From the NCBI GenBank assembly GCA_937927945.1, contig CALEYW010000090.1, forward strand, positions 1 to 64,000: a DNA stretch of 64,000 nt, written 5' to 3'. The translations under genes and the position numbers were made by a program. Below the pieces are notes generated by a model, which had not been told where the DNA came from, searched no databases, and saw only the letters and a list, made by a program, of their open reading frames with translations. The stretch comes from an uncultured candidate division WPS-2 bacterium. Its GTDB lineage: Bacteria > Vulcanimicrobiota > Vulcanimicrobiia > Vulcanimicrobiales > Vulcanimicrobiaceae. Below, one piece after another: positions 1 through 8,460 of this stretch (position 1 is the first letter of the stretch; each line of letters begins with the position of its first letter).

Positions 1-1
1 C

Positions 2-593
2 TCTTGTCGTTGCCGGAGGGGTCAGGGTAATCGTGCCGTGGGGGTCAATCTAAGCCTGCCGTTCCCAGGGGCGCAAACGATGGCCCTAAGAAGCGGTTCT
101 GCGCAGCCGCAACTACCAATCCGCGACGTCAACGTGATCAAGATCCCCGTCCCAGATATAAAGACTCAAACTCGCGTCGCTCCCATACTCAGCTCGTACG
201 ACGACCTGACCGAGGTGAATCGGCGCCGCATAGCAATTCTCGAAGAGACGGCACGACGGCTGTTCGAGGAGTGGTTCGTAAACTTGCTCTTTCCACGACA
301 TGATCGTGAGGCGATCGTCGAGACCGCGGATGGACGACTGCCGAAAGACTGGCAATATACACCGCTTTCCGAGCTGACCGAATACATCGCTCGAGGTATC
401 GCGCCGATATATGACGAGTCCGCTAACACTCTGGTATTCGGCCAAAGGTGCATTCGCGACCAAACCCTCTCATTGGCAGCTGCGCGCAAACAGCGTAGGG
501 CACCTCCGCCGGAAAAGTTGGTGCGCCGCGGGGACGTATTAGCCGGCATTCGCCGGATGGACGCCGGAAATAGATCTTACGGCGCTGTCGCCC
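2..593 (+). pseudogene. hsdS: Type I restriction specificity subunit (HsdS) fragment
   Basis: Reading frame 2 is open from the window edge. It shows the hallmark of an HsdS central spacer: a hydrophobic 'IPVPDIKTQ' stretch, then a helical segment with 'YDDLTEVNRRRIAILEE' and 'RLFEEWFV'. The start of a second target-recognition domain follows ('WQYTPLSELTEYIARGI', 'VRRGDVL'). HsdS chooses the DNA target of type I restriction-modification. After about base 593 the frame stays open to 823 but no longer resembles HsdS, and an unrelated minus-strand gene occupies that DNA. The gene has therefore lost its 3' half. Its 5' end lies outside the window, and hsdM and hsdR are not visible. Confidence 0.75.
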
Positions 594-598
594 CTTGT

Positions 599-766
599 TC
601 ATGGACGCCTCAGGAATCTCAAGTAGAACGCTGCGAACACCAAGACGATTCCAATATTCACTATCAGCCGTTCCCAGAATCGGTTTCTGAAGAACACGAA
701 ATCTACACCGACTATGACGGCTGCCATCGCTACCGCGTAAAGTACGATAGCTACCTGTCTGCCCAT
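599..766 (-). CDS. Small conserved membrane protein, about 55 aa
   Basis: This short protein starts MGRQVAIVLY. It has two hydrophobic segments separated by 'VDFVFFRNRFWERL' and ends in 'AFYLRFLRRP'. The pattern matches a widespread family of 50-60 residue membrane proteins of unknown function, as far as I recall. The internal ATG at 766 is preferred over the GTG/ATG options up to 802, because homologs begin just before the first hydrophobic helix and a GGGA lies about 5 bases upstream. The gene sits antisense to the nonsense 3' tail of the hsdS fragment, so that tail is foreign or rearranged sequence. No partner gene suggests a role. Confidence 0.6.
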   Translation of the reverse strand: MGRQVAIVLYAVAMAAVIVGVDFVFFRNRFWERLIVNIGIVLVFAAFYLRFLRRP

Positions 767-868
767 TTCAGTCCCTGGTTCAACCGTGACGGGAATCGCC
801 ATTTTGAGTTTTCCATCACGTGATCAGCCCCCCAAACTCAGCGCTACTGGGCTCGAACCCTACCTGGA

Positions 869-897
869 ACAGCTTGGGTCGGCTCGAACCAAGCTGT
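869..897. terminator. Strong hairpin in the 767-1069 gap
   Basis: A perfect 9-bp inverted repeat (ACAGCTTGG / CCAAGCTGT) encloses an 11-nt loop. It lies in the roughly 300-base gap between the small membrane gene and the end of the substrate-binding protein gene, which runs toward it from the right. It could end that minus-strand transcript, but no clear U-run follows on either strand. Nothing else in 767-1069 could be identified. Confidence 0.3.
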
Positions 898-1069
898 CTT
901 CGAAAACATTGCACCCAAAATCGCCGGTTTTCAAGCATCTCTGCCGACAATTATCCGTCCCCCTCATCGACATTCAGTTTTCGCTTGGACTCTGCTTCGC
1001 CCGTTATGTGTATGTCGGCTTCAGATCCTTCAAGAGGTCGCTTTCCTTCATCCCGAAGTCCGTCTTTAG

Positions 1070-2671
1070 TTAAAACGACCACTCATGGGCGTTCCAGGTC
1101 GGCACGACTGGGTTCGGCGCGAATCCGTGCAGGCGCGAGTCGTAGGCGGCGATGTTCCTGGGCCAGTACACGAACACGACCGGAACGTCGCGCGCCAGCA
1201 GCTGCTGGCTGCGCGCGTAGGCGCGCTTGCGCAACGCGCGATCGAACGTTGTGAGACCGGCGGCCTGCGCGGCATCCATCTCCGGATTGCAGTAGCGCGA
1301 ATAGTTCTGGCCGTGCGGCGGAATCGCGCCGCAGGTGAACCGCCCGGAGCTGTCCGGATCGGCGCCAAGCGTCATCGTGTACCACGCGAGGTCGAAGTGC
1401 CCAGCTTGATAGACGCCGCCGGCCGCGTACGCGCCGAACATGAGCTGCGTCGTGTACCCCTTGAGCTGCGCGTCGATCCCGACTGCGTGCAGGTACGATT
1501 GGATCTGGATCGCGATCAGACGCGCGGCGATGTTGTTCTGCGCGTACGCGAAGGTCAAGCTCAGCGGCCGGCCGCCCTTTGTCACGATCCCGCTCGGCCC
1601 CGGATTCCACCCTGCTGAGCGCAGCAGCGCTCGCGCGGCGCTCGGGTCGTACGCCGGCGAGCGCGCGCCGGGGTCGTACGCCCACATGAACGCCGGCAGA
1701 TCCTCGCTCGCTACGGCACCCGCGCCGTAGGCAAAGTTCTTGGTGATCGCCGCCTTGTCGAGCGCCGCGGCGATCGCGCGCCGCACGCGCACGTCGCGCA
1801 GCTCCGGCCGGGTCGTGTTGATCAGCACGTTCGACGCGCCGTGCAGGTTCGTCAGTGCCACGGTGACGCCGGGAACGCTCTTCGCTTGGCCGTACGCGTT
1901 CACCGACATCTCCGCGAAGACGTCGAGCTCGTGCGTGCGGAGCTGATTGACCGCCGTGTTCTCATCGGGAACGAACCGGACGCTGACGTGCCGCAGCTTG
2001 GGCCGCCCGAGATAGTAGTCGTCGTTCGCTTCGAGCTCGATCGACTGCCCGTGCGTCCAGCGTAGCACCTTGAACGGGCCGGTGCCGATCGGGTGCTGGT
2101 TGAAGTCGACCTGATTGAGGTCTGCATACTTCCCGAGCAGGTGCTCGGGCAGGATCGGGCTCGGCTCGTTGTCGGCGAACAGCGTCGTCAGCGCGGGTGC
2201 GTACGGGCGCTTCATGTGAAAGACGACGGTGTACCGATCGGGTGTCGCGACGGAGGCGATCTGATCGTACCCGTGCCGGTTCGGAACGTTGTTCGCCGGG
2301 TTCATGATGGCGCGGTAAGAGAACGCGACGTCCTTGCTCGTGAACGGCACGCCGTCGTGCCACTTCACGTTCCGGCGCAGATGGTAGGTCAGCGTCAACC
2401 CGTCGCGGCTGATCCCGCCGTTCCGCAGGCTCGGCACGGTTTGCGCGAGTCGCGGGACGAGCGTGCGGCCGTCCTGGTCGATCGTCAGCAGCACGTCGAA
2501 CGCTAGCCGGTCGACGAGGTTGGTGTAGTCGTCGAGCGCAAAAAGCGGCGAGAGCGAGCCAGGTTCGGTCGTCATTCCCAGCCGCAGCGCCGGCGGATCC
2601 GCCGCGACGGCGCGCGGCCCGATGGAGAAGGCAAGCGCCAGCGCGAGCGCAGCGAAGGCCGATCGTTGCAT
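1070..2671 (-). CDS. ABC transporter substrate-binding protein, family 5 (peptide/nickel type)
   Basis: This is a secreted solute-binding protein of the SBP_bac_5 family, about 530 aa, the usual size. A signal peptide (MQRSAFAALALALAFS..., cleavage near AVA-ADPP) is followed by family motifs: 'LRLGMTTEPGSLSPLF', 'WHDGVPFTSKDVAFSY', 'HPIGTGPFKVLRW' and 'NDDYYLGRPKLRHV'. Such proteins capture oligopeptides, nickel chelates or other small ligands in the periplasm for an ABC importer. No permease or ATPase gene lies nearby, so the ligand is unknown and the transporter must be elsewhere. A GTG at 2698 would add nine residues; the ATG at 2671 is chosen because it puts the charged n-region at the start of the signal peptide. 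Confidence 0.88.
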   Translation of the reverse strand: MQRSAFAALALALAFSIGPRAVAADPPALRLGMTTEPGSLSPLFALDDYTNLVDRLAFDVLLTIDQDGRTLVPRLAQTVPSLRNGGISRDGLTLTYHLRRNVKWHDGVPFTSKDVAFSYRAIMNPANNVPNRHGYDQIASVATPDRYTVVFHMKRPYAPALTTLFADNEPSPILPEHLLGKYADLNQVDFNQHPIGTGPFKVLRWTHGQSIELEANDDYYLGRPKLRHVSVRFVPDENTAVNQLRTHELDVFAEMSVNAYGQAKSVPGVTVALTNLHGASNVLINTTRPELRDVRVRRAIAAALDKAAITKNFAYGAGAVASEDLPAFMWAYDPGARSPAYDPSAARALLRSAGWNPGPSGIVTKGGRPLSLTFAYAQNNIAARLIAIQIQSYLHAVGIDAQLKGYTTQLMFGAYAAGGVYQAGHFDLAWYTMTLGADPDSSGRFTCGAIPPHGQNYSRYCNPEMDAAQAAGLTTFDRALRKRAYARSQQLLARDVPVVFVYWPRNIAAYDSRLHGFAPNPVVPTWNAHEWSF

Positions 2672-2784
2672 CAGCGATAGGCTTCGCCGCGGTACCACGG
2701 TATCTTCGCTCCGTCGACGATCACATCGGCGGTCGACGCCGCCGGCCCGGAAGAACTTGCAACGGCTGCATATAAGAACGGCGG

Positions 2785-3285
2785 GTGCAGGAATACGCTT
2801 CGATCATCGACGAGCTCGTCCAGGCAGCGAGGGCCCACGAATCGGACTTCCCGGGTCCCCGCTCCGTCATCCCGGCAAGGCATCTCGCGATCGTGGCGTG
2901 CATGGACTCGCGCTTGGACATATTTCGCATCTTCGGACTGCACCCGGGCGACGCACACGTCATTCGAAACGCGGGCGGAATCGCGACCGACGACGTGCTC
3001 CGCTCGCTCGTCCTCTCGCAGCGCTTCATGCAGACGCGCGAGATCGTGCTCCTGCACCACACGAACTGCGGTCTGCAGCAGATGACCGAAGAGGAGTTCC
3101 GCGAGCGCATCGCGCGCGAGGTCGGGCAGGATCCGCCCTACGCGTTCGGTGCATTCACTCACCCCGACGAATCCGTGCGGCGCTCGATCGCGCGGATCAA
3201 GCAGCATCCATTCCTGCCGCACCGCGACCACGTGCGCGGTTTCGTCTACGACGTCGACTCGGGGGCCGCGCGCGAGGTCGTGTAA
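2785..3285 (+). CDS. Beta-class carbonic anhydrase
   Basis: This zinc enzyme interconverts CO2 and bicarbonate. The 166-aa product shows both family signatures: 'ACMDSRLD' (Cys39, Asp41, Arg43) and 'HHTNCG' (His92, Cys95), which give the Cys-His-Cys zinc site and the Asp-Arg dyad. The length and the 'GDAHVIRNAGG' loop fit the short, type II-like beta-carbonic anhydrases of bacteria. Translation begins at a GTG; the next gene upstream is divergent, and the short spacer (2672-2784) must hold both promoters. The 3' end overlaps the opposing DUF2277 gene by about 40 bases. The protein is probably cytoplasmic, as no signal peptide is visible. Confidence 0.9.
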   Translation: MQEYASIIDELVQAARAHESDFPGPRSVIPARHLAIVACMDSRLDIFRIFGLHPGDAHVIRNAGGIATDDVLRSLVLSQRFMQTREIVLLHHTNCGLQQMTEEEFRERIAREVGQDPPYAFGAFTHPDESVRRSIARIKQHPFLPHRDHVRGFVYDVDSGAAREVV

Positions 3286-3539
3286 CTGCGTCCCCGAGCG
3301 ATCGCCTTCGCCGCCTCTTCTTCTCGATTCTTCGGCGAAGCGTTCGTTTCGAGCGAACGCAGAAGCCGGGTTGAGATGCCGGCTACTTCATCGACCGCAG
3401 CGAGGAACGCGCCTTCGTTCGCCTTCGACGGTTTGGTGAACCCGCTGATCTTTCGGACGAACTGGAGCGAGGCTGCGTGGACCTCGTCGTCGGTGACGGG
3501 CGGTTCGAAGTTGAAGAGGGTCTTGATGTTCCGGCACAT
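3246..3539 (-). CDS. DUF2277 family protein
   Basis: This 97-aa protein begins MCRNIKTLFNFEPP, the signature opening of DUF2277, and continues with 'AASLQFVRKISGFTKPSKANE'. The function of the family is unknown. The ATG at 3539 is the family start; the longer frame upstream belongs to the ArsR remnant. It lies 10 bases after a truncated SRPBCC gene and seems to be the only intact member of a former ArsR-SRPBCC-DUF2277 operon. The last residues overlap the carbonic anhydrase gene on the other strand, so the extreme C-terminus may have been altered by whatever joined the two loci. Confidence 0.8.
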   Translation of the reverse strand: MCRNIKTLFNFEPPVTDDEVHAASLQFVRKISGFTKPSKANEGAFLAAVDEVAGISTRLLRSLETNASPKNREEEAAKAIARGRSYTTSRAAPESTS

Positions 3540-3549
3540 TGCAGCGCCT

Positions 3550-3636
3550 TCAGGCCGCGTAGACGCGCGATCGAGGGGCCGCAAATCTGCGGCGGATGAC
3601 CAGGCGCGGAGCCTCCTGAGTTTTTGTGTCGCCCAT
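3550..3636 (-). pseudogene. SRPBCC (AHSA1-like) domain, N-terminal stub
   Basis: A 28-codon frame reads MGDTKTQEAPRLVIRRRF then 'AAPRSRVYAA' and stops. This is the first strand and helix of an AHSA1/SRPBCC ligand-binding domain, which normally runs to about 150 residues. The rest is deleted and DUF2277 starts 10 bases later. ArsR-SRPBCC gene pairs are common in bacteria, and the piece upstream is ArsR-like. Confidence 0.55.
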
Positions 3637-3639
3637 CGT

Positions 3640-3841
3640 CTCTCTCTTTCCAGATACTCCTCGGGATTGTCGAGCGCCGCACTCCAGTAGTGCTGCTGCC
3701 GCTCGATCCACGACGTCGCAGCGCGCATCGCCTTCGGATCGAGCCTGCAGTGATGCATTCGCCCGACGATTCACGGACCAGCAATCCCGATTCTTTCAAG
3801 ACCTTCACGTGTTTGGAGATCGCCGGCCCAGAGATCGAGTG
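3640..3841 (-). pseudogene. ArsR-family regulator remnant, frameshifted
   Basis: Two overlapping minus frames together spell the recognition helix and C-terminal half of an ArsR regulator of the kind linked to SRPBCC genes. One frame has 'GPAISKHVKVLKESGLLVRE'; the other has 'CRLDPKAMRAATSWIE' then 'HYWSAALDNPEEYLE'. A frameshift near 3760-3775 separates them. An in-frame TAA sits just before the first piece, so the N-terminal third is gone as well. The gene is dead. Confidence 0.65.
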
Positions 3842-3908
3842 CCTTTATAGACGAACCGGCCATCTGCTGTCAAGAGTCCGCCACCGAGCGCGGGATCGAC
3901 AAAACAGC

Positions 3909-5063
3909 CTAGTGTCGCAGGAGTACGCCGAGGAGTGCGCCCAGTCCGACGTATGCCTGGTCCGGCACGCGCGTCGTGACCAGCGGCGCGGCAAGCACCG
4001 CGATGACCACCGCAGCACTAAACGCATCGACGACAACCGGTGTACCGATGAGATACGTCGTGCCTGCAAGAACGCCGACGACGGCAACCGTCACGCCGCG
4101 AACGAAGCCGGCCACACGCGGGTGTGAGCCGTAGCGCACGAGCAACGGCGTAGCCAGGACGGTGAGGACGATGGACGGCAGGAAGATTCCCACCGTCGCC
4201 GCCGTCGCGCCCGCAAATCCATCGACGGCGTAGCCCACGAACGTCGCGGTGATGACGACCGGGCCCGGGGAGATCATTCCGACAGCGACGGCGTCCACGA
4301 ACGTCCGGTTGTCGACCCAGTGGTACTGATCGACGATGTAGGTCTTCACGAAGGACACGACGACCAGCCCGCTGCCGAATACGAGAAAGCCAGTTTTGAG
4401 GAAGAACCAGAACAATGCCGGTGCGAGTCCGGATGACGGCACGGCCAATGCGAGCAACACGGGTGCGCCGAATGCGCGCATCTTCGGCGTCATGGGTGCC
4501 GCTTGCCCAACGGATGTGGACTTCGGTCGGGGTGCGAATGCAACGATTCCTACGATGCCGGCCGCGAGGAATAGCCACGTCAGTTCTTGTCGCAACGCGA
4601 TCGTCACGACGCCGGCGACGATTGCGACGGCCCACGCGGGATAGTCTCGCTTGAGCGTTTTGCGACCGAGGTTCCAGCTTGCTCGTAGGATGAGCGCTAC
4701 CACGACCGGGCCGATGCCGTAGAACAGTCCGCGGACGAGCCCCGCGCCCGCGAAGCGTTCATAGAACGCTGCAATGGTCACAACGATCACGAACGGAGGC
4801 AGCGCGAACGCGATCGCGATGGCGAGCGCGCCGGGGACGCCGTGCGTTATGTAGCCGCAGTAGACGCCCAGCTGGTACGCCATCGGACCAGGGCACGCCG
4901 TCGCGATCGCGAGTCCGCGGTCGTAGGACGCCTCGTCGAGCCAGCCGCGCGTCTCGACCATATCCCGACGCATGGAGTTTGCGAGCGCGACGGGTCCGCC
5001 GAAGCCGGTCGCGCCGAGCATCAGAAAGTACCGCACGAGGTCGAACAGCGACGGGCCTTTCAC
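3909..5063 (-). CDS. chrA: Chromate efflux transporter ChrA
   Basis: This 384-aa inner-membrane protein has two homologous CHR halves. The first has 'ATGFGGPVALA' (about residues 18-28) and 'ATACPGPMAYQLG'; the second has 'FLVFGSGLVVVSF' and 'GMISPGPVVITATF'. These are the family signatures of the long, two-domain chromate ion transporters, which export chromate from the cytoplasm. The start codon overlaps the stop of the preceding beta-propeller gene (ATGA), implying translational coupling. It is the last gene of a four-gene operon that begins with chrB, the usual chromate-sensing partner, which supports the substrate. Confidence 0.93.
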   Translation of the reverse strand: MKGPSLFDLVRYFLMLGATGFGGPVALANSMRRDMVETRGWLDEASYDRGLAIATACPGPMAYQLGVYCGYITHGVPGALAIAIAFALPPFVIVVTIAAFYERFAGAGLVRGLFYGIGPVVVALILRASWNLGRKTLKRDYPAWAVAIVAGVVTIALRQELTWLFLAAGIVGIVAFAPRPKSTSVGQAAPMTPKMRAFGAPVLLALAVPSSGLAPALFWFFLKTGFLVFGSGLVVVSFVKTYIVDQYHWVDNRTFVDAVAVGMISPGPVVITATFVGYAVDGFAGATAATVGIFLPSIVLTVLATPLLVRYGSHPRVAGFVRGVTVAVVGVLAGTTYLIGTPVVVDAFSAAVVIAVLAAPLVTTRVPDQAYVGLGALLGVLLRH

Positions 5064-6061
5064 TGCGGCTCCATCACACGCATGACTGGTTTGCCATCGA
5101 CGTTCTGAAGGGGGAAATATACGCGGTGGGTCGCCGGGTCCACAGCGACCACGTGCGCATTGAGGTGCACAAATGCTTGGGCTATGCGGTGGAACCGTCG
5201 CCCCGCGACGTCATAGACGCTGACGACGCCCGATTCGGACGCGACGTAGAGCCGGTGCAGCCCAGGATCGAGCGCAAGGACGTCAACGCCGATGCCGGCG
5301 CCGCCTGACCCCTCGACTTTGCCCGTACGCAGGTCGAGTCGAATCAGACGCACATTGTGCTGGCATCCGACGTAGGCAGCGCGTTCCTCGGCATCAATGA
5401 GAACGCTGTGCGACGAGCTGCACCCAGGAACCGGATAACGTCGGATGACCTTCAGCCCCGCGGGGTCGATTTCCGCCAGCTCGTCGCGTGTCTGAACGCC
5501 AACGAAGATGTGACGCGACACGGGGTCGTACGCCGTGTTTCCCGCCTCTCCGCCGAGATCGACGGCGCCGATGCGCCTGTTCGTGCGCGTGTCGATGACG
5601 GCGTCCTTCCCGCCGCCTTCGTCCGAGACGAAGACCCGCTGCGTTACGGGATCGTATGCCAGGCCGTCGACGTCGCCGGCGGGTACGGTCGCAAGCCGTT
5701 TGCCGCTGCCGCCGTCCAGCACGACGATGCTGCCGAGCCCCTGCGCCGCAGCGTACACGTTTCGCCGTGCGGCGAGCACACCGCGCACGCTGGCCGCCGG
5801 CGAGATCGGAACGGTAAGCGTGACGCGGTTGGTGTTGACGTCGAACGCCTCGACGGAACCGTCGCCCATGTGCGCGACCCACATCGTTGCGCGCGCGGCG
5901 TCCATGTTCGCATAGTCGAACCGCGTCGTGTTGCCGGTCAGCGGGTAGTCGCCAACCAAGCGGAGGGGTAATCCTGGGCCAATGGCTCCGACGGTCTGCC
6001 ACGCGTACGCGACGACGGCGACCGCAAGAGCCGCCGCAGCGAACAGCGCCGCGCGCTTCAC
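5060..6061 (-). CDS. Membrane-anchored or secreted YVTN-type beta-propeller protein
   Basis: The product has about 333 aa: an N-terminal hydrophobic helix (KRAALFAAAALAVAVVAYAW), then repeated blades of the 'VYDPVTQRVFVSD' / 'AYDPVSRHIFVGV' / 'LDPGLHRLYVAS' kind. This is typical of extracytoplasmic YVTN/SMP-30-like propellers. The GTG at 6061 is chosen because the sequence upstream is low-complexity noise in this frame. The function is not known from the sequence; such propellers often bind partners or ligands. Its place between an MFS exporter and chrA, with a 4-base overlap into chrA, suggests a role tied to metal or oxyanion stress. Confidence 0.75.
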   Translation of the reverse strand: MKRAALFAAAALAVAVVAYAWQTVGAIGPGLPLRLVGDYPLTGNTTRFDYANMDAARATMWVAHMGDGSVEAFDVNTNRVTLTVPISPAASVRGVLAARRNVYAAAQGLGSIVVLDGGSGKRLATVPAGDVDGLAYDPVTQRVFVSDEGGGKDAVIDTRTNRRIGAVDLGGEAGNTAYDPVSRHIFVGVQTRDELAEIDPAGLKVIRRYPVPGCSSSHSVLIDAEERAAYVGCQHNVRLIRLDLRTGKVEGSGGAGIGVDVLALDPGLHRLYVASESGVVSVYDVAGRRFHRIAQAFVHLNAHVVAVDPATHRVYFPLQNVDGKPVMRVMEPQ

Positions 6062-6171
6062 GTCATCACCGGCTCGATTTCCGACTCTAGCAGGCACAGA
6101 TCGCCTGCGAGACGAGGACGCATGGGAACCTCCTGATGAGGCGGGCGCAGCGCGCCCGCGAGAGCCGAAAG

Positions 6172-7305
6172 CTATGTCGGCGCCGCATCGTCGAGGGGTA
6201 CGTGCCGGAACGTCGCGAGCAGCGAAAGGTCGTAGACGATCTTTATTGCACCCGCCAGAACGAAGGGGAGGCCCGCCGCGGCGAGCTGAAACGCGATGCC
6301 GGTCAGCACCGGCGCGATGGAGGCAGCCGCTGGCCGGACCGCGGCCGTCATGCCTGCGGCGCGGACGCGATCGTGCTGCGGCACGAGCGAGAGCGTGTAC
6401 GCCTGCCGGGTCGGGACGTCCATCTGCGAGAGGGCGAATCGCAAGAGCAATACCATCGCCGCCAGCGGAAACGACGGCATGAACGGCAACAGGCACAACA
6501 AAACGTTGGACGGCAAGTGCGTGAACACCATCGTGTTGAGGAGCCCGATGCGCGCGGCAACGTGGGCCGCGAGCACATAGGATGCGGCTGCGAGCAGGTT
6601 CGCGCCAAACAGCAATGGGCCGATCGTTTCAGCGCCTACCCCGAAGCGCACCGAAAACCAGTACGCGATGAAGGCTTGGACGATGAACCCGCCGGCGAAG
6701 GCGTCCAACGCGAATAGCGCTGCAAGGCGTTCGACGATTCCGAACGGTGCCGGGTCGTGACGTGCAGGCGCCGGGACCGCCACCCGATCGTTGCTCATCG
6801 CGACCGCTACAAGTGCGACGACGGCGCCGGCCGCGCCGTAGAGCACCAACACGCCTCGATATGAGAGAACGGCTGCAGACAACGCGCCAAAGGCGATCGC
6901 CGCCGCGCTGACGACGTTGTACACGGACAGGCGGCGCGCCACACCGGCGGGCTCATTGGCAAGAGCAGCCTGCTCGATCGCCGCGAAGGGGCCGACGTCT
7001 TGCCCGCCTGGGCTGACGACGCCGAGAAGGCACGCGCAGACGATCGCCGGCTCGCCGCCCGCCAGCAATGCTGCAGCGACGATCATTGCCACCCCGGCCG
7101 TCGCAAACGTCGCGCGCGAGCCAAACCTGCGAACGAACCGGCCAGTGAACGCGGACGTCAGCGCACCTGCAAGGAGAGCGGTGGTGATCGCGGCCCCGAT
7201 CCCGATCGGCGAAAGTCCGCGGACGGCGAGCGCCTCGGCCAGGACGACGGCGAGCGCGCCATAGGCCAGCGAGCGGGCTGCGCGCGAAATCAAGATGTGT
7301 CTCAT
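6172..7305 (-). CDS. MFS transporter in the chromate operon
   Basis: This 377-aa polytopic protein has major-facilitator features: 'GRFVRRFGSRATFATAG' after the second helix, a central basic loop near residue 190, and a second six-helix bundle ('MVLLLRFALSQMDVPTRQAY'). It is a drug/ion exporter of the general YfkF-like or CynX-like type. Its start codon overlaps the chrB stop (ATGA at 7302-7305), placing it second in the operon. MFS genes are found in some chr clusters, but the substrate cannot be read from the sequence. About 110 bases separate it from the propeller gene. Confidence 0.8.
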   Translation of the reverse strand: MRHILISRAARSLAYGALAVVLAEALAVRGLSPIGIGAAITTALLAGALTSAFTGRFVRRFGSRATFATAGVAMIVAAALLAGGEPAIVCACLLGVVSPGGQDVGPFAAIEQAALANEPAGVARRLSVYNVVSAAAIAFGALSAAVLSYRGVLVLYGAAGAVVALVAVAMSNDRVAVPAPARHDPAPFGIVERLAALFALDAFAGGFIVQAFIAYWFSVRFGVGAETIGPLLFGANLLAAASYVLAAHVAARIGLLNTMVFTHLPSNVLLCLLPFMPSFPLAAMVLLLRFALSQMDVPTRQAYTLSLVPQHDRVRAAGMTAAVRPAAASIAPVLTGIAFQLAAAGLPFVLAGAIKIVYDLSLLATFRHVPLDDAAPT

Positions 7306-8252
7306 CGTGAAGTCATGGGGTTCGCAAACGATTCGTACATCGCATCGAGCACCGGGGTCATGCGTTCGAGCAGCTGGTCGTCTCCGGCGCAGCTATCGCG
7401 CATGCCGGAAAGGATCGTCTCGAACCCGGCAGCCTCCGGAGCCGGAACCCCGCCCACATCGAGGTAATGCACGACCGCTCCGATGCGGCCCACGGCTCGG
7501 TCCTCGCCGAGCCCGAACGCGACGACGAGAACCTCATACGTCGTGAGGCCGTCTACGTGCGTGAAGGCAGCTCCGTCGAAATCGAAACCGATAGCGTCGT
7601 GGGGCAGTCGATCCGTGTCTTCAAACCAAACGAACGTCGGCTCGTCATCGATGAATCGGCGGATGAGCCAAGCGCTCGCGACGCGGTCCACCCAGAGCCG
7701 CCGTCGCGTCGTCCACCGCCGACGCTGGAACGCGCGGCGCTCGCGCGGTTCGATCGACGCATGGACTGCGCGCGGCTCGTCGGGCGCGAACGTGCGGACG
7801 ACCGATGAATCGAGTTCTTGCAGGATGTCTTGCAAGCGATCGCGCCGGTGACTTCCGAAATAATCGATCGCCTCGAGCGCCGCGGTATCGCGACGCAGTT
7901 GCCGGATCGCGCGGCGCACCTCGGCTTCCGTTTGGTCCCCGATCTTCCCGATGAGCGCCTCCGCGCTCGCGATGAGCTGGCCGTACTCTCCGCTGCGATC
8001 GAAGCGCGCGCAGAGCTTCGCATCCTCATCGTCCGCATGGCCCTGAATCCGGAAAATGTACGCCGATCCGCCGGATCCGACGACGTCGCGCTCGAGCTGC
8101 TGGAAGGACGAAGCCAGGTCCGGCCGATCCGGCAGCGCATAGGCGCCGTCGCGCAGGTTTGCCACCCCCAGGGCCTTGAGCGCGCGCCAGACGCTAATCC
8201 GCAGGGCGCCGTTTTGACCCGGTAGCGTGCTGATCAGCAGAAGCCAGTTCAG
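7302..8252 (-). CDS. chrB: Chromate resistance regulator ChrB, probable CTG start
   Basis: ChrB senses chromate and controls chrA. The C-terminal chromate-resistance domain is clear: 'TTRRRLWVDRVASAWLIRRFID', 'FDFDGAAFTHVDGLTTYEVL'. The N-terminal ChrB_N domain is present only if translation starts upstream of the first standard codon (GTG at 8165). The open frame upstream reads NWLLLISTLPG, then 'ALRISVWRALKALGVANLRDG', matching the family. The best start is CTG at 8252, placed 7 bases after a perfect GGAGGG; no ATG, GTG or TTG occurs in that stretch. The product would be 316 aa. An inverted-repeat operator lies 20-50 bases upstream. Confidence 0.88.
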   Translation of the reverse strand: MNWLLLISTLPGQNGALRISVWRALKALGVANLRDGAYALPDRPDLASSFQQLERDVVGSGGSAYIFRIQGHADDEDAKLCARFDRSGEYGQLIASAEALIGKIGDQTEAEVRRAIRQLRRDTAALEAIDYFGSHRRDRLQDILQELDSSVVRTFAPDEPRAVHASIEPRERRAFQRRRWTTRRRLWVDRVASAWLIRRFIDDEPTFVWFEDTDRLPHDAIGFDFDGAAFTHVDGLTTYEVLVVAFGLGEDRAVGRIGAVVHYLDVGGVPAPEAAGFETILSGMRDSCAGDDQLLERMTPVLDAMYESFANPMTSR

Positions 8253-8273
8253 CCTTCGACCCTCCGATTGTAG

Positions 8274-8299
8274 TCGTGATTACAGGAAGTGTATCACGA
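8274..8299. promoter_or_regulatory. Inverted-repeat operator upstream of chrB
   Basis: TCGTGAT (8274-8280) and ATCACGA (8293-8299) form a perfect 7-bp inverted repeat with a 12-nt spacer. It lies in the divergent region between chrB and the multicopper oxidase gene, about 22 bases from the chrB start. ChrB proteins are DNA-binding repressors, so this is the natural candidate autoregulatory site. It might also affect the divergent oxidase gene. Confidence 0.6.
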
Positions 8300-8460
8300 T
8301 TTACGACGGAGGCAAGTCTTCGTCAAACGTCTCGTGGCGAACATACGTTTGCACCGGAGACTGATGTATCTGTCTTGGTGATGGAAATGACGGTCGCCGC
8401 GGCCACGCACTTCTCCACCGTGTCATCGCTCGCAGACCCTTCTTGCAATGCAGGCCCGCA

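Noticed and set aside
845..862. TTCGA-containing stretch resembling a tRNA T-arm (minus strand)
   Set aside because: The flanking bases do not pair as a T-stem and no anticodon or acceptor arm could be built.
8443..8460. TTG at 8443 as start of the first multicopper oxidase
   Set aside because: It would place six extra residues with a Cys before the Tat signal and has no ribosome-binding site; GTG 8461 fits better.
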